The notes below the pieces were generated by a model. The model saw only the letters and a program-made list of their open reading frames with translations, ran no database searches and was not told the DNA's origin. A DNA stretch of 64,000 nt from the NCBI GenBank assembly GCA_038210375.1, contig JBBQWT010000003.1:1-64000 (forward strand), given 5' to 3'. This DNA is from JBBQWT01 sp038210375 (lineage in GTDB: Bacteria; Acidobacteriota; Terriglobia; Terriglobales; Acidobacteriaceae). The position numbers were made by a program, and so were the translations under genes. Positions 17,832 through 25,936 of the stretch are shown piece after piece (position 1 is the stretch's first letter; every line of letters begins with the position of its first letter).

Positions 17832-19355
17832 ATGCTCGAGCGAATGCTCAAACTTCTGGCTGCCTTGGTCTCGTTGCAAGGAATTGCCTTGCTCACCCAG
17901 TTGCTTTTGCCCTCTTTGTTTCTGCGCAACTATGGTATGTCGGCTTACGGAGAGTGGATCGTCCTTTCGTCCGCGGTGACCTACCTGGGCACCCTCAACT
18001 TCGGGATCACCACCTACGCCAGCAACGAGATGACCATGCTCTACCATCGCGGCGAGATGGAGGCCTACCATCGCCTGCAATCCAGCAGCCTGGTGCTGCT
18101 GAGCTCTATTCTGGGCCTGGCCGCCGTGCTGCTGTCGGGGGTGTTCGCGCTGCCGGTGTCGCGTATTCTCAGGCTGCATATGCCCGTCAGGGAGGCGGCC
18201 ACGACGGTCTTTTTTTTTGGATGCTCGGCGCTGGTGGCCATTGCCATCGAATACGTGAGTTCGATGTTCATGGTGGTAGGAAGGCTGGCCAGGGGCAGCG
18301 CCTGGCGTAACGCGCAAGCGCTGCTCAACACCTTGGTGCTGACCGCGCTTTTGCTGAAGCATCAACCTTTTTCGGTGCTGGCGGGAGCGACCCTGGTGGT
18401 GAGCGTGCTGGCTTTTTCTGCCTGCACCATCGACTTTTTCCGCATTGCGCCGGAGCTGAAGCTTTCCTTTAGACAGTGGCACTGGCCGACCGCCCAGGCA
18501 TCGCTCAAGCCCAGCGGAATGTTTGGCTTGATCTTTCTGCAAAACATTCTGGTGTTCCAGGTCCCCGTGCTATTTCTGCAGCGGCTGCTCGGCGGCTCGT
18601 CGGTCGCGGTGTTCGCTTTTATGCGCACCATCTTCAGCATGGTCCGCCAAATGACGACAGCTTTGGGGTCTTCGATGGGGCCGGAGATCACAAGGTCCTA
18701 CGGCGGCGGGGAGTGGCCCACCCTCATGCGTCTTTACCACATGTCGGAAAAATTGATTTTTACGCTGGCCATAGTCTGCAACCTGGGAGTGCTGGCGCTG
18801 TCGCCTGTATTGCTGGTGGTGTGGCTGCACAAGCCCGGCTTGTTTACGGCGTCCAATTACGCGTTGATGGCGCTGACTTCAGCGGTCATGAGCATCAAGG
18901 ACCATAAATTCTTTTTCCAATACTGCACCAATGAACATCGCGAGCTGGCCTTGATCAGCTTTATCAGTTACCTGCTGATGTGCGTGGCCGCCTATCCTCT
19001 GATTATTTTTTTTGGGATTACCGGTTTACTCTCGGCGTGGCTGGTGGCCGAGATTTCGCAGGTTTTCCTTATTTATCGCTTAAATCGCCAGCTATTTAAT
19101 TACGATGCGAGCGTTACGCTTTACCCCGTTTATCGCTTTTTTGCGATCACTCTTTTAGCAGTTCCGCTGTGTTCATGGCTGGCACAACGGGGCGCGAAGT
19201 GGCCCAAAATTGAGCTGACCGCCGCGGCGGCGGGCGCCATGATTGTGCTGTTCTCGGCCTGCTACGCTCTTTTCCACTTGGGCCAATTGCGGGAGTTAAT
19301 GGGCAAAAAGCTTTCCGCGATGTTGCGACCGGAAGGCCCTGAAGCAGTGGTTTGA
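17832..19355 (+). CDS. Wzx-type polysaccharide flippase (MATE/MOP superfamily)
   Basis: A 507-aa polytopic inner-membrane protein with about 12-14 hydrophobic helices, from residue 5 to near the C-terminus, and short charged loops. The start resembles Wzx/RfbX proteins, with LRNYGMSAYGEWIVLSSAV after the first helix, and the helix pairing is that of the MOP exporters, which flip undecaprenyl-linked repeat units to the periplasm. It is the only flippase in the window and fits with the priming transferase and polymerase-like genes. Soluble motifs are absent, so the call rests on topology and context. Confidence 0.85.
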   Translation: MLERMLKLLAALVSLQGIALLTQLLLPSLFLRNYGMSAYGEWIVLSSAVTYLGTLNFGITTYASNEMTMLYHRGEMEAYHRLQSSSLVLLSSILGLAAVLLSGVFALPVSRILRLHMPVREAATTVFFFGCSALVAIAIEYVSSMFMVVGRLARGSAWRNAQALLNTLVLTALLLKHQPFSVLAGATLVVSVLAFSACTIDFFRIAPELKLSFRQWHWPTAQASLKPSGMFGLIFLQNILVFQVPVLFLQRLLGGSSVAVFAFMRTIFSMVRQMTTALGSSMGPEITRSYGGGEWPTLMRLYHMSEKLIFTLAIVCNLGVLALSPVLLVVWLHKPGLFTASNYALMALTSAVMSIKDHKFFFQYCTNEHRELALISFISYLLMCVAAYPLIIFFGITGLLSAWLVAEISQVFLIYRLNRQLFNYDASVTLYPVYRFFAITLLAVPLCSWLAQRGAKWPKIELTAAAAGAMIVLFSACYALFHLGQLRELMGKKLSAMLRPEGPEAVV

Positions 19356-19455
19356 TAGCTTCAGAGGGTTGTTGCCCCCACCGTGAGCAGGTCGCGCCAC
19401 TCGGAAGCGGTGCTGATATTATCTCCTTAGCGCCAGAGAAAACATTATCTAGTAT

Positions 19456-19599
19456 ATGACTTCGCGAAATCTCACTGCTCGAATCCAGCGCCGGGCGGCC
19501 CGCGAGGTGGCGCGGGTGGGCGGAGCCGCGATGAAGGTGAAATACCGGCTGCCGACGGTTGCGCTGAGTGCATATGCCGACCCCAATTCGCAACCCTAA
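19456..19599 (+). pseudogene. Truncated 5' copy of the methyltransferase gene at 22182
   Basis: The first 132 nt match the start of the gene at 22182 with three mismatches; similarity then decays and an in-frame TAA ends the frame after 47 codons. It keeps the ATG and the N-terminal basic segment (RIQRRAAREVARVGGAA) but has none of the SAM-binding domain. It looks like the remnant left by a recombination that placed the acyltransferase gene between the two copies. Translation into a short peptide cannot be excluded. Confidence 0.8.
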
Positions 19600-19614
19600 C
19601 AACCGATCATGGAT
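19456..19614 (+). repeat. Direct repeat, left copy
   Basis: Left copy of a direct repeat of about 130 nearly identical nt, with weaker similarity to about 19614. It pairs with 22182-22340. Mismatches cluster at nt 22-34 of the repeat; the next 100 nt are identical. Confidence 0.85.
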
Positions 19615-19689
19615 GAGGGGGGCTGAGGATTAGTGACCCGCTGCGCCACTTCCCGTCGAGGTTCTAGTTAAAAGAAAGAAGGTCTTCCG

Positions 19690-21726
19690 TTGAACGATCC
19701 GAGACGACAAAATTTATATAGACCCGACATTGACGGATTGCGATCCATTGCAGTAGTCGCTGTGATCCTGTTTCACGCGAACCTTTCGTGTCCCGGCGGG
19801 TTTGTTGGAGTCGACCTTTTCTTCGTGATCTCAGGGTACCTCATTACAAAAATCATTCAGAGAGATCTGGAGCAGCACCGCTTCTCCGTGATGAAGTTCT
19901 ACCAGCGGCGCATCCGGCGTATCTTCCCTGCACTATTTCTTGTGTTTCTAGTTTCCGCTTGCGTCGGCTTGTATTTATTCCCTCCACTCGAACTACAGGG
20001 CCTCGGGAAATCGATTATTGCGGCGGCCGCTTTTTGCTCAAACATCTTCTTCTATCGCCATTCGGGATATTTCGATACCTCTTCACTCTTGGAGCCGCTG
20101 CTCCACACTTGGACGCTATCGGTCGAAGAGCAGTTTTATATATTCTGGCCCTTGATGCTGGCAGTCCTCAGCACCCGAAGTCTATCTAAACACAAGTTCT
20201 CGTCAGTTTTAGTCATCCTTACTGGCTCCTTGCTTCTGAGTGCCTACTGGGTAACCCATCTTCCTAACGCTGCTTTCTATTTGCTGCCTTCCCGCGCTTG
20301 GGAGCTTGCGCTGGGTGCAATCCTCTCCATTGCCCCCTTTCCACGCATTCTGGCGCGAATGCCCCGCCCTGTTGCCGATATTGCTTCGCTTCTTGGGCTC
20401 GCAATGATAGTTATACCGATCGCCAGCTATGATGCGTCGATTCCCTTTCCAGGCCTCGCTGCGATTGTCCCCTGCTTGGGTGCGGCGTTCGTTGTCGCGG
20501 CAGGCGAAGGCGGGTCGTCCCTGGGGGGACGAATCTTGTCCTTGCGACCGTTAGTGTGGGTCGGCTTGATCTCGTATTCGCTTTACCTCTGGCATTGGCC
20601 AGTCCTGGTTTTCGCACGCGTCATCTTTCTAGGGGAGCTGTCTCTCTGGCAGAGGATGGCGTCTGTGACGCTGATCTTCGCTGTCTCGTGGCTTTCGTGG
20701 CGCTTTGTAGAGAGTCCCTTTCGCGACCCACAGATCATGAGCGGCCAACCCCGCACTTACGTGATCGGCGGATTGGTAATGACCGCGCTGTTCATCGTCA
20801 TCGGGTTTGTGTTGTTTCACAGCGGCGGATTCCCCAATCGCTCCCCCGACGTGGCACGATGGGTTGCCTCGCAAGAGCAGGACGCCAAATCGTCCCTGTT
20901 CAACTCGCCGTGTCTGGCTTGGAAGGAAACGATTCCTCCGGCTGAGGGCTGTTTGCTGGGTTCAACCAATACGGCACTCCCATATAACATAGTTCTTTGG
21001 GGCGATTCCCACGCGGCCCATCTAGCCCCGGCATTCGTGGGCATCGGCGTACACCTCGGCCTTATGAGCCGGCAAATAACCAAGGCCGGCTGTCCCCCCT
21101 TGCTCGGAATTCGATTTCTTCCGGTTAGTAGAATGACTATTGATTGCCCCGCATTCAATGACTCCGCCATTAAAGCGTTGCTTGGCAACCAGCGGGTTCG
21201 AGTCATTGTCTTAGCCGCTCGGTGGATTCATCTGGCGGATGGGACGGGCGCCCGCCCCATCAGTGGTGAGTACCAGAACAAAAACGAATCGCGTCAAATC
21301 TTCATCGCAGCCCTACACAGGACAATCGAGACTATCGTAGAAAGCGGTCGCGAGGTAATTATCGTTGGCCAAGTTCCAAGCCCGGAGTTTAATCCCATCA
21401 CCTGTGTCGCCCGTGCTCGCTTCAATCACTGGGATGAGTCCCCCTGCTTATCTATGCCTGCCAAAGCGTCCGCCGAAGGCGAAGCTTTGGTGAACCAAGC
21501 TTTGAACGCGGCAATAGGCACAACGCCTTCGGTTAGGGTCATCCATCCCTTCGACGTGCTTTGCAGTAAGCAAACCTGCCAACTCGTCTCCAACGGTCGT
21601 CCACTCTTCTGGGATGAAACTCACCTGTCAGATGCCGGGGCACGTCTCATAGGCGGCAGCATTGAGGAGAGCATCTCATCTTCGGCCCGAATCGTTGGCA
21701 CAAACAACAGGGGTGTAACCCCTTAG
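19690..21726 (+). CDS. OafA/YrhL-type O-acyltransferase with C-terminal SGNH domain
   Basis: A 678-aa membrane protein that would acylate (often acetylate) glycan hydroxyls at the periplasmic face. Residues 8-380 form the ten-helix acyltransferase-3 domain: DGLRSIAVVAVILFHA, FFVISGYLI and the WTLSVEEQFYIFWP block. Residues about 430-670 are an SGNH hydrolase-like domain with LWGDSHAAHLAP (nucleophile Ser) and WDETHLSDAGARLI (Asp/His). The start is TTG at 19690 behind AGAAGG. Its GC content is lower than the neighbours, and it lies between the two copies of a methyltransferase 5' end, suggesting acquisition as a unit. Confidence 0.9.
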   Translation: MNDPRRQNLYRPDIDGLRSIAVVAVILFHANLSCPGGFVGVDLFFVISGYLITKIIQRDLEQHRFSVMKFYQRRIRRIFPALFLVFLVSACVGLYLFPPLELQGLGKSIIAAAAFCSNIFFYRHSGYFDTSSLLEPLLHTWTLSVEEQFYIFWPLMLAVLSTRSLSKHKFSSVLVILTGSLLLSAYWVTHLPNAAFYLLPSRAWELALGAILSIAPFPRILARMPRPVADIASLLGLAMIVIPIASYDASIPFPGLAAIVPCLGAAFVVAAGEGGSSLGGRILSLRPLVWVGLISYSLYLWHWPVLVFARVIFLGELSLWQRMASVTLIFAVSWLSWRFVESPFRDPQIMSGQPRTYVIGGLVMTALFIVIGFVLFHSGGFPNRSPDVARWVASQEQDAKSSLFNSPCLAWKETIPPAEGCLLGSTNTALPYNIVLWGDSHAAHLAPAFVGIGVHLGLMSRQITKAGCPPLLGIRFLPVSRMTIDCPAFNDSAIKALLGNQRVRVIVLAARWIHLADGTGARPISGEYQNKNESRQIFIAALHRTIETIVESGREVIIVGQVPSPEFNPITCVARARFNHWDESPCLSMPAKASAEGEALVNQALNAAIGTTPSVRVIHPFDVLCSKQTCQLVSNGRPLFWDETHLSDAGARLIGGSIEESISSSARIVGTNNRGVTP

Positions 21727-22181
21727 CCTGTGGCAAGGGCGCTTGGGCCAACAGAACTGTTTGAGTTTCTAGTCCTCATTCGCCAAAACTTGCCACCCAG
21801 ACGCAAGCGGTTTGATCAAGACTGATCATCTTCAGCTTGAAGAGGCTGAGCTACAACCTACCCGTTCGATTGCTGAGATTTCTTCCACTTTTATCTTTGT
21901 GGTGAGCCGTAAACCATAGACGAGAGATCAGTTTCGTGCCGAAACCATACTTTTTGTTCCCGGCAAGGAACCCCGTCTATAATGGGGCTGGACCTTTAGA
22001 CAGACCTAGATTGTCCCGGTTCCGCCCAAGTCAAGGGATCTTGCCAGGTGACGAGGACCGGAACGAATCGCGAGGTAATGCATTCCACGTTTGCCGTTGC
22101 GGAGCGCTCTCCATCGGAACAACGAGCGTGGTGCGAATTAGCTTGCAGACGACAGCTGGGTCTCAGGAAGGTACTTCGTTT
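21727..22181. other. AT-rich spacer between acyltransferase and methyltransferase genes
   Basis: A 455-nt non-coding stretch of lower GC. It contains a promoter candidate (listed at 21954-21983) and no recognisable gene. The frame of the downstream gene is open to 21936, but the upstream translation does not look like protein. It probably came with the acyltransferase cassette. Confidence 0.4.
21954..21983 (+). promoter_or_regulatory. Sigma-70-like promoter candidate
   Basis: TTGTTC at 21954-21959, an 18-nt spacer and a perfect TATAAT at 21978-21983. It would start transcription about 190 nt before the methyltransferase ATG and could replace a promoter lost when the cassette inserted. Based on sequence match only. 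Confidence 0.4.
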
Positions 22182-22340
22182 ATGACTTCGCGAAATCTCA
22201 CTACTCGGATCCAACGCCGGGCGGCCCGCGAGGTGGCGCGGGTGGGCGGAGCCGCGATGAAGGTGAAATACCGGCTGCCGACGGTTGCGCTGAGTGCATA
22301 TGCCGACCCCAAGGCCCAACCCCAGCCACCGATCCTGGAA
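22182..22340 (+). repeat. Direct repeat, right copy
   Basis: Right copy of the repeat that begins at 19456. It is the intact 5' end of the methyltransferase gene. The sequences upstream of the two copies are unrelated, so the duplication starts at, or within a few nt of, the start codon. Confidence 0.85.
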
Positions 22341-22901
22341 GACATATGCCTGCCGCCCTATTACGGAACCGACGCTCATGATGATTTCCATGCGTTGATG
22401 AGCATCATCGTTGACCGGAAGCCCAGGACCGTGCTCGAACTGGGAACGGCGCACGGAAACACGGTGGCCAATATCTGTCTCAACAGCCCCGGCGCCACTG
22501 TCTATACGGTAAACGCTCCGGTGGAAGAGCAGACGGGAGAACTGGTCACATTCGGCCTAACTCGGGAAGAGATTGGCCGGGTTTATCGCAAGCACACTGC
22601 GGCGGACAAGGTTGTCCAGATTTTTCAGAATACATTGCATCTGGATCTGGCTGAATACATCGAAAAGTCCACGCTTGATCTCGCCATCATCGACGCCTGT
22701 CATGACACGGATTATGTCCTCAATGATTTCGAAAAAGTGTACAGCTTTATGCGGCTGGGCGGCCTCATTCTCTTTCACGATACGCATCCCAGCATGAAGA
22801 GCCACCTTGCGGGCAGTTATATCGCATGTATGGCGTTGAGAAAGAAAGGCTTCGATGTAAAGCATATCGACGGCACCTGGTGGGCGATCTTAGCCTGCTG
22901 A
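22182..22901 (+). CDS. Class I SAM-dependent methyltransferase (Methyltransf_24-like)
   Basis: A 239-aa enzyme with motif I VLELGTAHGNTVANI near residue 85, the acidic strand LAIIDACHDTDYVLNDF and the post-II motif ILFHDTHPS with a putative metal-binding Asp/His, as in the Methyltransf_24 / cephalosporin hydroxylase-like group. The N-terminal 45 residues are basic. The ATG at 22182 is fixed by the repeat: the left copy also begins exactly there. The gene is the complete member of the duplicated pair. Its probable role is glycan methylation; substrate is unknown. Confidence 0.85.
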   Translation: MTSRNLTTRIQRRAAREVARVGGAAMKVKYRLPTVALSAYADPKAQPQPPILEDICLPPYYGTDAHDDFHALMSIIVDRKPRTVLELGTAHGNTVANICLNSPGATVYTVNAPVEEQTGELVTFGLTREEIGRVYRKHTAADKVVQIFQNTLHLDLAEYIEKSTLDLAIIDACHDTDYVLNDFEKVYSFMRLGGLILFHDTHPSMKSHLAGSYIACMALRKKGFDVKHIDGTWWAILAC

Positions 22902-23007
22902 GATCAGACCTCCGGTTATTACACCTGAATAATCGCCTCTTCGGATAAATGGCTGGCGAAGGGGCACCTAGCTCTCGCAACTGTGGCACAGGAAATAATT
23001 CTGAAAT

Positions 23008-24348
23008 ATGCAGACTAAGCTATTGCGAAAAAGCCGGGCATCGGATTTGCAGGGAGTAGATTTTGTAAGTGGGCCCGGGCTGGAGCTTTACGACGTACTG
23101 GTGTTTCTGGTTCCCCTGTTTATCTTCTTGAAGTTTCAAATCGGTGGGGACATCTTTGTCTCTGAGATTTTGTTGTTATTCATGCTGCCGGGGCTCCTTA
23201 TTCTGGGTGGGGCGCGTCTCTCCAAGCCTCTTCCTCTGAAGTTCCTCGTGCTTGGACTGCTGTGGCTGGCGAGCCAGATTATGACCGACCTGGTTCGAGA
23301 CAGTACTTTTCACGATGCCTCCCGAGGCTGGGCCAAGATTGCCTTCACTCTGCTGAATTTCTGCTCGTTGTATCTGCTCATCGATGGGCGGGCAAAACGC
23401 ATTGTCCTCTTCGCGGCAGGATTGAGTGCGGGGCAAATCCTGGGTTTTTATTTTGCTCCCAATGTTTACGCTGAATCGGACCCATGGAAATTCGGCCTGG
23501 GGTCGCCGGTCACCTTGGCCATCATTCTTTTGGGGATTGCCCTTAATCGGGGCCGGTCAGGAAATATTCCAGTGTGGACCGCAACATTCCCCGCGGTTGC
23601 AGCAGTGCTGAATCTATATTTGGGATTTCGCAGTCTCGCCGCTTTTTGCTTCATCGCCGCGGGCTACACGGTGATCGCAAGTTTATTGGGGGCGGCAATG
23701 GGACGCGATTCGAAGAAGGCGCGGCTTCGACTGTTTGCTCTGTTGCTGGGGCTGGCCGCGTCGGCGTGGGGTTTTAGCGAGATCTATTCCCGTTCCGCAC
23801 AAAGTGGTCTACTAGGCGCCGATGAGAAGGAGAAGTTTGAAAGCCAACGCGGCGACCTTGGCATTCTCCTGGGAGGACGAAGCGAAATTTTCTCCTCCGG
23901 CGCGGCCATTCAGGATTCACTACTGCTCGGCCATGGATCCTGGGCCAGGGACATGAAATACAATTTCATTGCGAGAGCCCGCGGCGCCGAGTATGGGTAC
24001 AAAATCTCGGCATCCGTTGACGATCTCATTGCCACACACTCTTTTATTTTCGGCGCCTGGGTCGAGGCCGGCGTACTGGGGGCGTTGTTCTGGCTGTGGG
24101 TTTTTGTTCTTCCCCTCCGGGTTTTGAGCAACATGGCGCGACCAGTGGTCCCGATTGCCCCGCTGATCGCTTTCTTCAGCCTGGGGTTGGTTTGGGCCAT
24201 CCTGTTCTCACCATTTGGGGCGGATCAACGTGTGTATATTCCGTATTCGGTAGTAGTGATGATGGCTTCTATCGTACCGGCGGCGAAGTTGGTTTCCCGC
24301 AAGGCCCGCTTGCGCGCCGTGGCGAGAGATGCCGCCGTTGCGCGATGA
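23008..24348 (+). CDS. Second O-antigen polymerase/ligase-like membrane protein
   Basis: A 446-aa inner-membrane protein with about ten hydrophobic helices. The periplasmic-loop signature is recognisable in LLGHGSWARDM and, after it, ATHSFIFGAWVEAGVLGALF, the His and the E-x-G-x-L-G pattern of Wzy/WaaL proteins. It is divergent from the family member at 8139, so one could be the polymerase and the other the ligase. The stop overlaps the ATG of the next gene (ATGA). Sequence alone cannot separate polymerase from ligase. Confidence 0.78.
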   Translation: MQTKLLRKSRASDLQGVDFVSGPGLELYDVLVFLVPLFIFLKFQIGGDIFVSEILLLFMLPGLLILGGARLSKPLPLKFLVLGLLWLASQIMTDLVRDSTFHDASRGWAKIAFTLLNFCSLYLLIDGRAKRIVLFAAGLSAGQILGFYFAPNVYAESDPWKFGLGSPVTLAIILLGIALNRGRSGNIPVWTATFPAVAAVLNLYLGFRSLAAFCFIAAGYTVIASLLGAAMGRDSKKARLRLFALLLGLAASAWGFSEIYSRSAQSGLLGADEKEKFESQRGDLGILLGGRSEIFSSGAAIQDSLLLGHGSWARDMKYNFIARARGAEYGYKISASVDDLIATHSFIFGAWVEAGVLGALFWLWVFVLPLRVLSNMARPVVPIAPLIAFFSLGLVWAILFSPFGADQRVYIPYSVVVMMASIVPAAKLVSRKARLRAVARDAAVAR

Positions 24349-25838
24349 AAGTTTCCATTGTCACGATCTCGTTTAACCAAGCGCGCTTCCTGGAAAGAAC
24401 GATTCGTTCGGTCCTTTCCCAGAACCATGCCGACGTTGAATATATAGTCGTCGATCCCGGATCGACGGACGGCAGCCGGGAAATCATCGAACGCTATCGC
24501 GACCAAATCCACAAGATCATCTTAGATCCCGACCGCGGCGCGGCGGATGGACTGAATCGAGGTTTCACCCATGCTACCGGCGAAATATTCGGTTTCCTTA
24601 ACTCGGACGACGTTTTACTTCCCGGCGCGCTGACCGAGGCCGCAGGTTATCTGAGCGCGCATTCTGCCATCGATATCGTTTCAGGAAACTGCCTCATCAT
24701 TGACGAGAACGATCGCACCCTCAGGGTGAGCCACTCAGATCGTTTTTCTCTGAGGGGTGTCGCCTATTGGGCGAGCGCGTTAATGCAGCCTTCCACGTTC
24801 TTCCGCAGAGAAATATTCGAGCGCTGTGGCGGCTTCAATGTGGAGAACAAGATCAGCTGGGATGCCGAACTGTGGGCCGATTTCGGTTTGGCTGGGGCCA
24901 GGTTTGCCCGGATCCAACGGACCTGGAGCGGTTACCGGATGCATCAGGATAGCATTACCGGTTCCACGGCCACTGGCGATGCGATCAAGACCCAGGGGAA
25001 AAAACTATCCCAGAAGATCATGGGACGGCCCGAATCCACGTTAGACCGATTACTAGCTCCCGCCTTCCTGGCACGAAAATACGCCAACACCCCGGGGGCC
25101 GTGTGGCAGCGTCTGCTGTATGGCCCGGTCTATCGGCGACGCGAGGATCGGGTCTACCCCATTTATAAACTTCGCTGCGTGGTTTCCCTGCTGGTAATTC
25201 CCCTGCCGTGGAAATTGCGCCGATGGGTGCTTGTGCATATGCTCGGCTATGAGATTCACGCGCAGGCGCGCATCGGCTACTCGTGGGTCTATCCTGAGCG
25301 CCTGGTCATGGGAGCTGGAGCTCGAATCGGCCACCTGAACGTCTGCAAGGGGATGGCGTTACTGAAATTAGACGCATACTCCAGCATCGGTAACCTGAAC
25401 TGGATCTCGGGGTTCCCATTCGGCACGGGATCATGCCACTTTGCCGACCAGGAGTCGCGCCGGCCTGAACTCATCCTGGGAGAGCGCAGCACTCTCACCA
25501 ATCGCCACCTCATTGACTGCACCAACCGGGTCACCATCGGGCGGTTCACTACCATGGCGGGGAACCGCTCGCAGATTCTGACCCACAGTATTGACGTGGA
25601 GCGATGCCAGCAATCCTCGGCGCCGGTTGAGATCGGGGAATATTGTTTTGTCGGAACTAGTTGCGTGCTGCTCCGGGGCAGCAGCCTGCCGGATTTTTCG
25701 GTACTGGGCGCCGCCTCGCTCTTGAACAATTCCTACTCAGAAACCCATTATCTATACGCCGGCGCTCCTGCCCGACCGGTCAAGCCGCTGGCCGATTCGC
25801 TGAAGGATTTTCAGAGTTCGGTTGGGAATGTAGATTAA
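24345..25838 (+). CDS. GT2 glycosyltransferase fused to a left-handed beta-helix acyltransferase domain
   Basis: A 497-aa bifunctional-looking protein. Residues 1-235 are a family-2 glycosyltransferase: VSIVTISFNQARFLERTI, the strand EYIVVDPGSTDGS and the metal site LNSDDVLLPGA. Residues about 300-490 contain hexapeptide repeats of a left-handed beta-helix, for example VMGAGARIGHLNV, YSSIGNLNWI and VTIGRFTTMAGNRSQ, ending HYLYAGAPARPVKPL, as in CysE/NodL-like acetyltransferases. The joining segment has a hydrophobic helix (CVVSLLVIPLPW). The ATG overlaps the previous stop (ATGA); a longer frame from 24096 lies inside that gene. It could add a sugar and then acylate it; this is inference. Confidence 0.82.
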   Translation: MKVSIVTISFNQARFLERTIRSVLSQNHADVEYIVVDPGSTDGSREIIERYRDQIHKIILDPDRGAADGLNRGFTHATGEIFGFLNSDDVLLPGALTEAAGYLSAHSAIDIVSGNCLIIDENDRTLRVSHSDRFSLRGVAYWASALMQPSTFFRREIFERCGGFNVENKISWDAELWADFGLAGARFARIQRTWSGYRMHQDSITGSTATGDAIKTQGKKLSQKIMGRPESTLDRLLAPAFLARKYANTPGAVWQRLLYGPVYRRREDRVYPIYKLRCVVSLLVIPLPWKLRRWVLVHMLGYEIHAQARIGYSWVYPERLVMGAGARIGHLNVCKGMALLKLDAYSSIGNLNWISGFPFGTGSCHFADQESRRPELILGERSTLTNRHLIDCTNRVTIGRFTTMAGNRSQILTHSIDVERCQQSSAPVEIGEYCFVGTSCVLLRGSSLPDFSVLGAASLLNNSYSETHYLYAGAPARPVKPLADSLKDFQSSVGNVD

Positions 25839-25936
25839 TACCTGGGCGATGGGAAGACGTTCTTTCCGGTAAACTTGCTACTGTCGCGCCGCGAACATCT
25901 TTCTCACCAGCTTTCGGAACTCCCGGGAACCTAGCG

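Noticed and set aside
19456..22340. Insertion sequence or integron cassette
   Set aside because: No transposase, integrase, terminal inverted repeat or attC-like hairpin was seen; the repeat is genic, so homologous recombination is a better explanation.
24096..24344. N-terminal extension of the GT2 fusion
   Set aside because: It overlaps the preceding membrane protein gene in another frame; the ATGA overlap at 24345 gives the canonical GT2 start.
25661..25936. N-terminal extension of the AsnB-like protein
   Set aside because: AsnB needs Cys2 directly after the initiator Met, which fixes the start at 25937.
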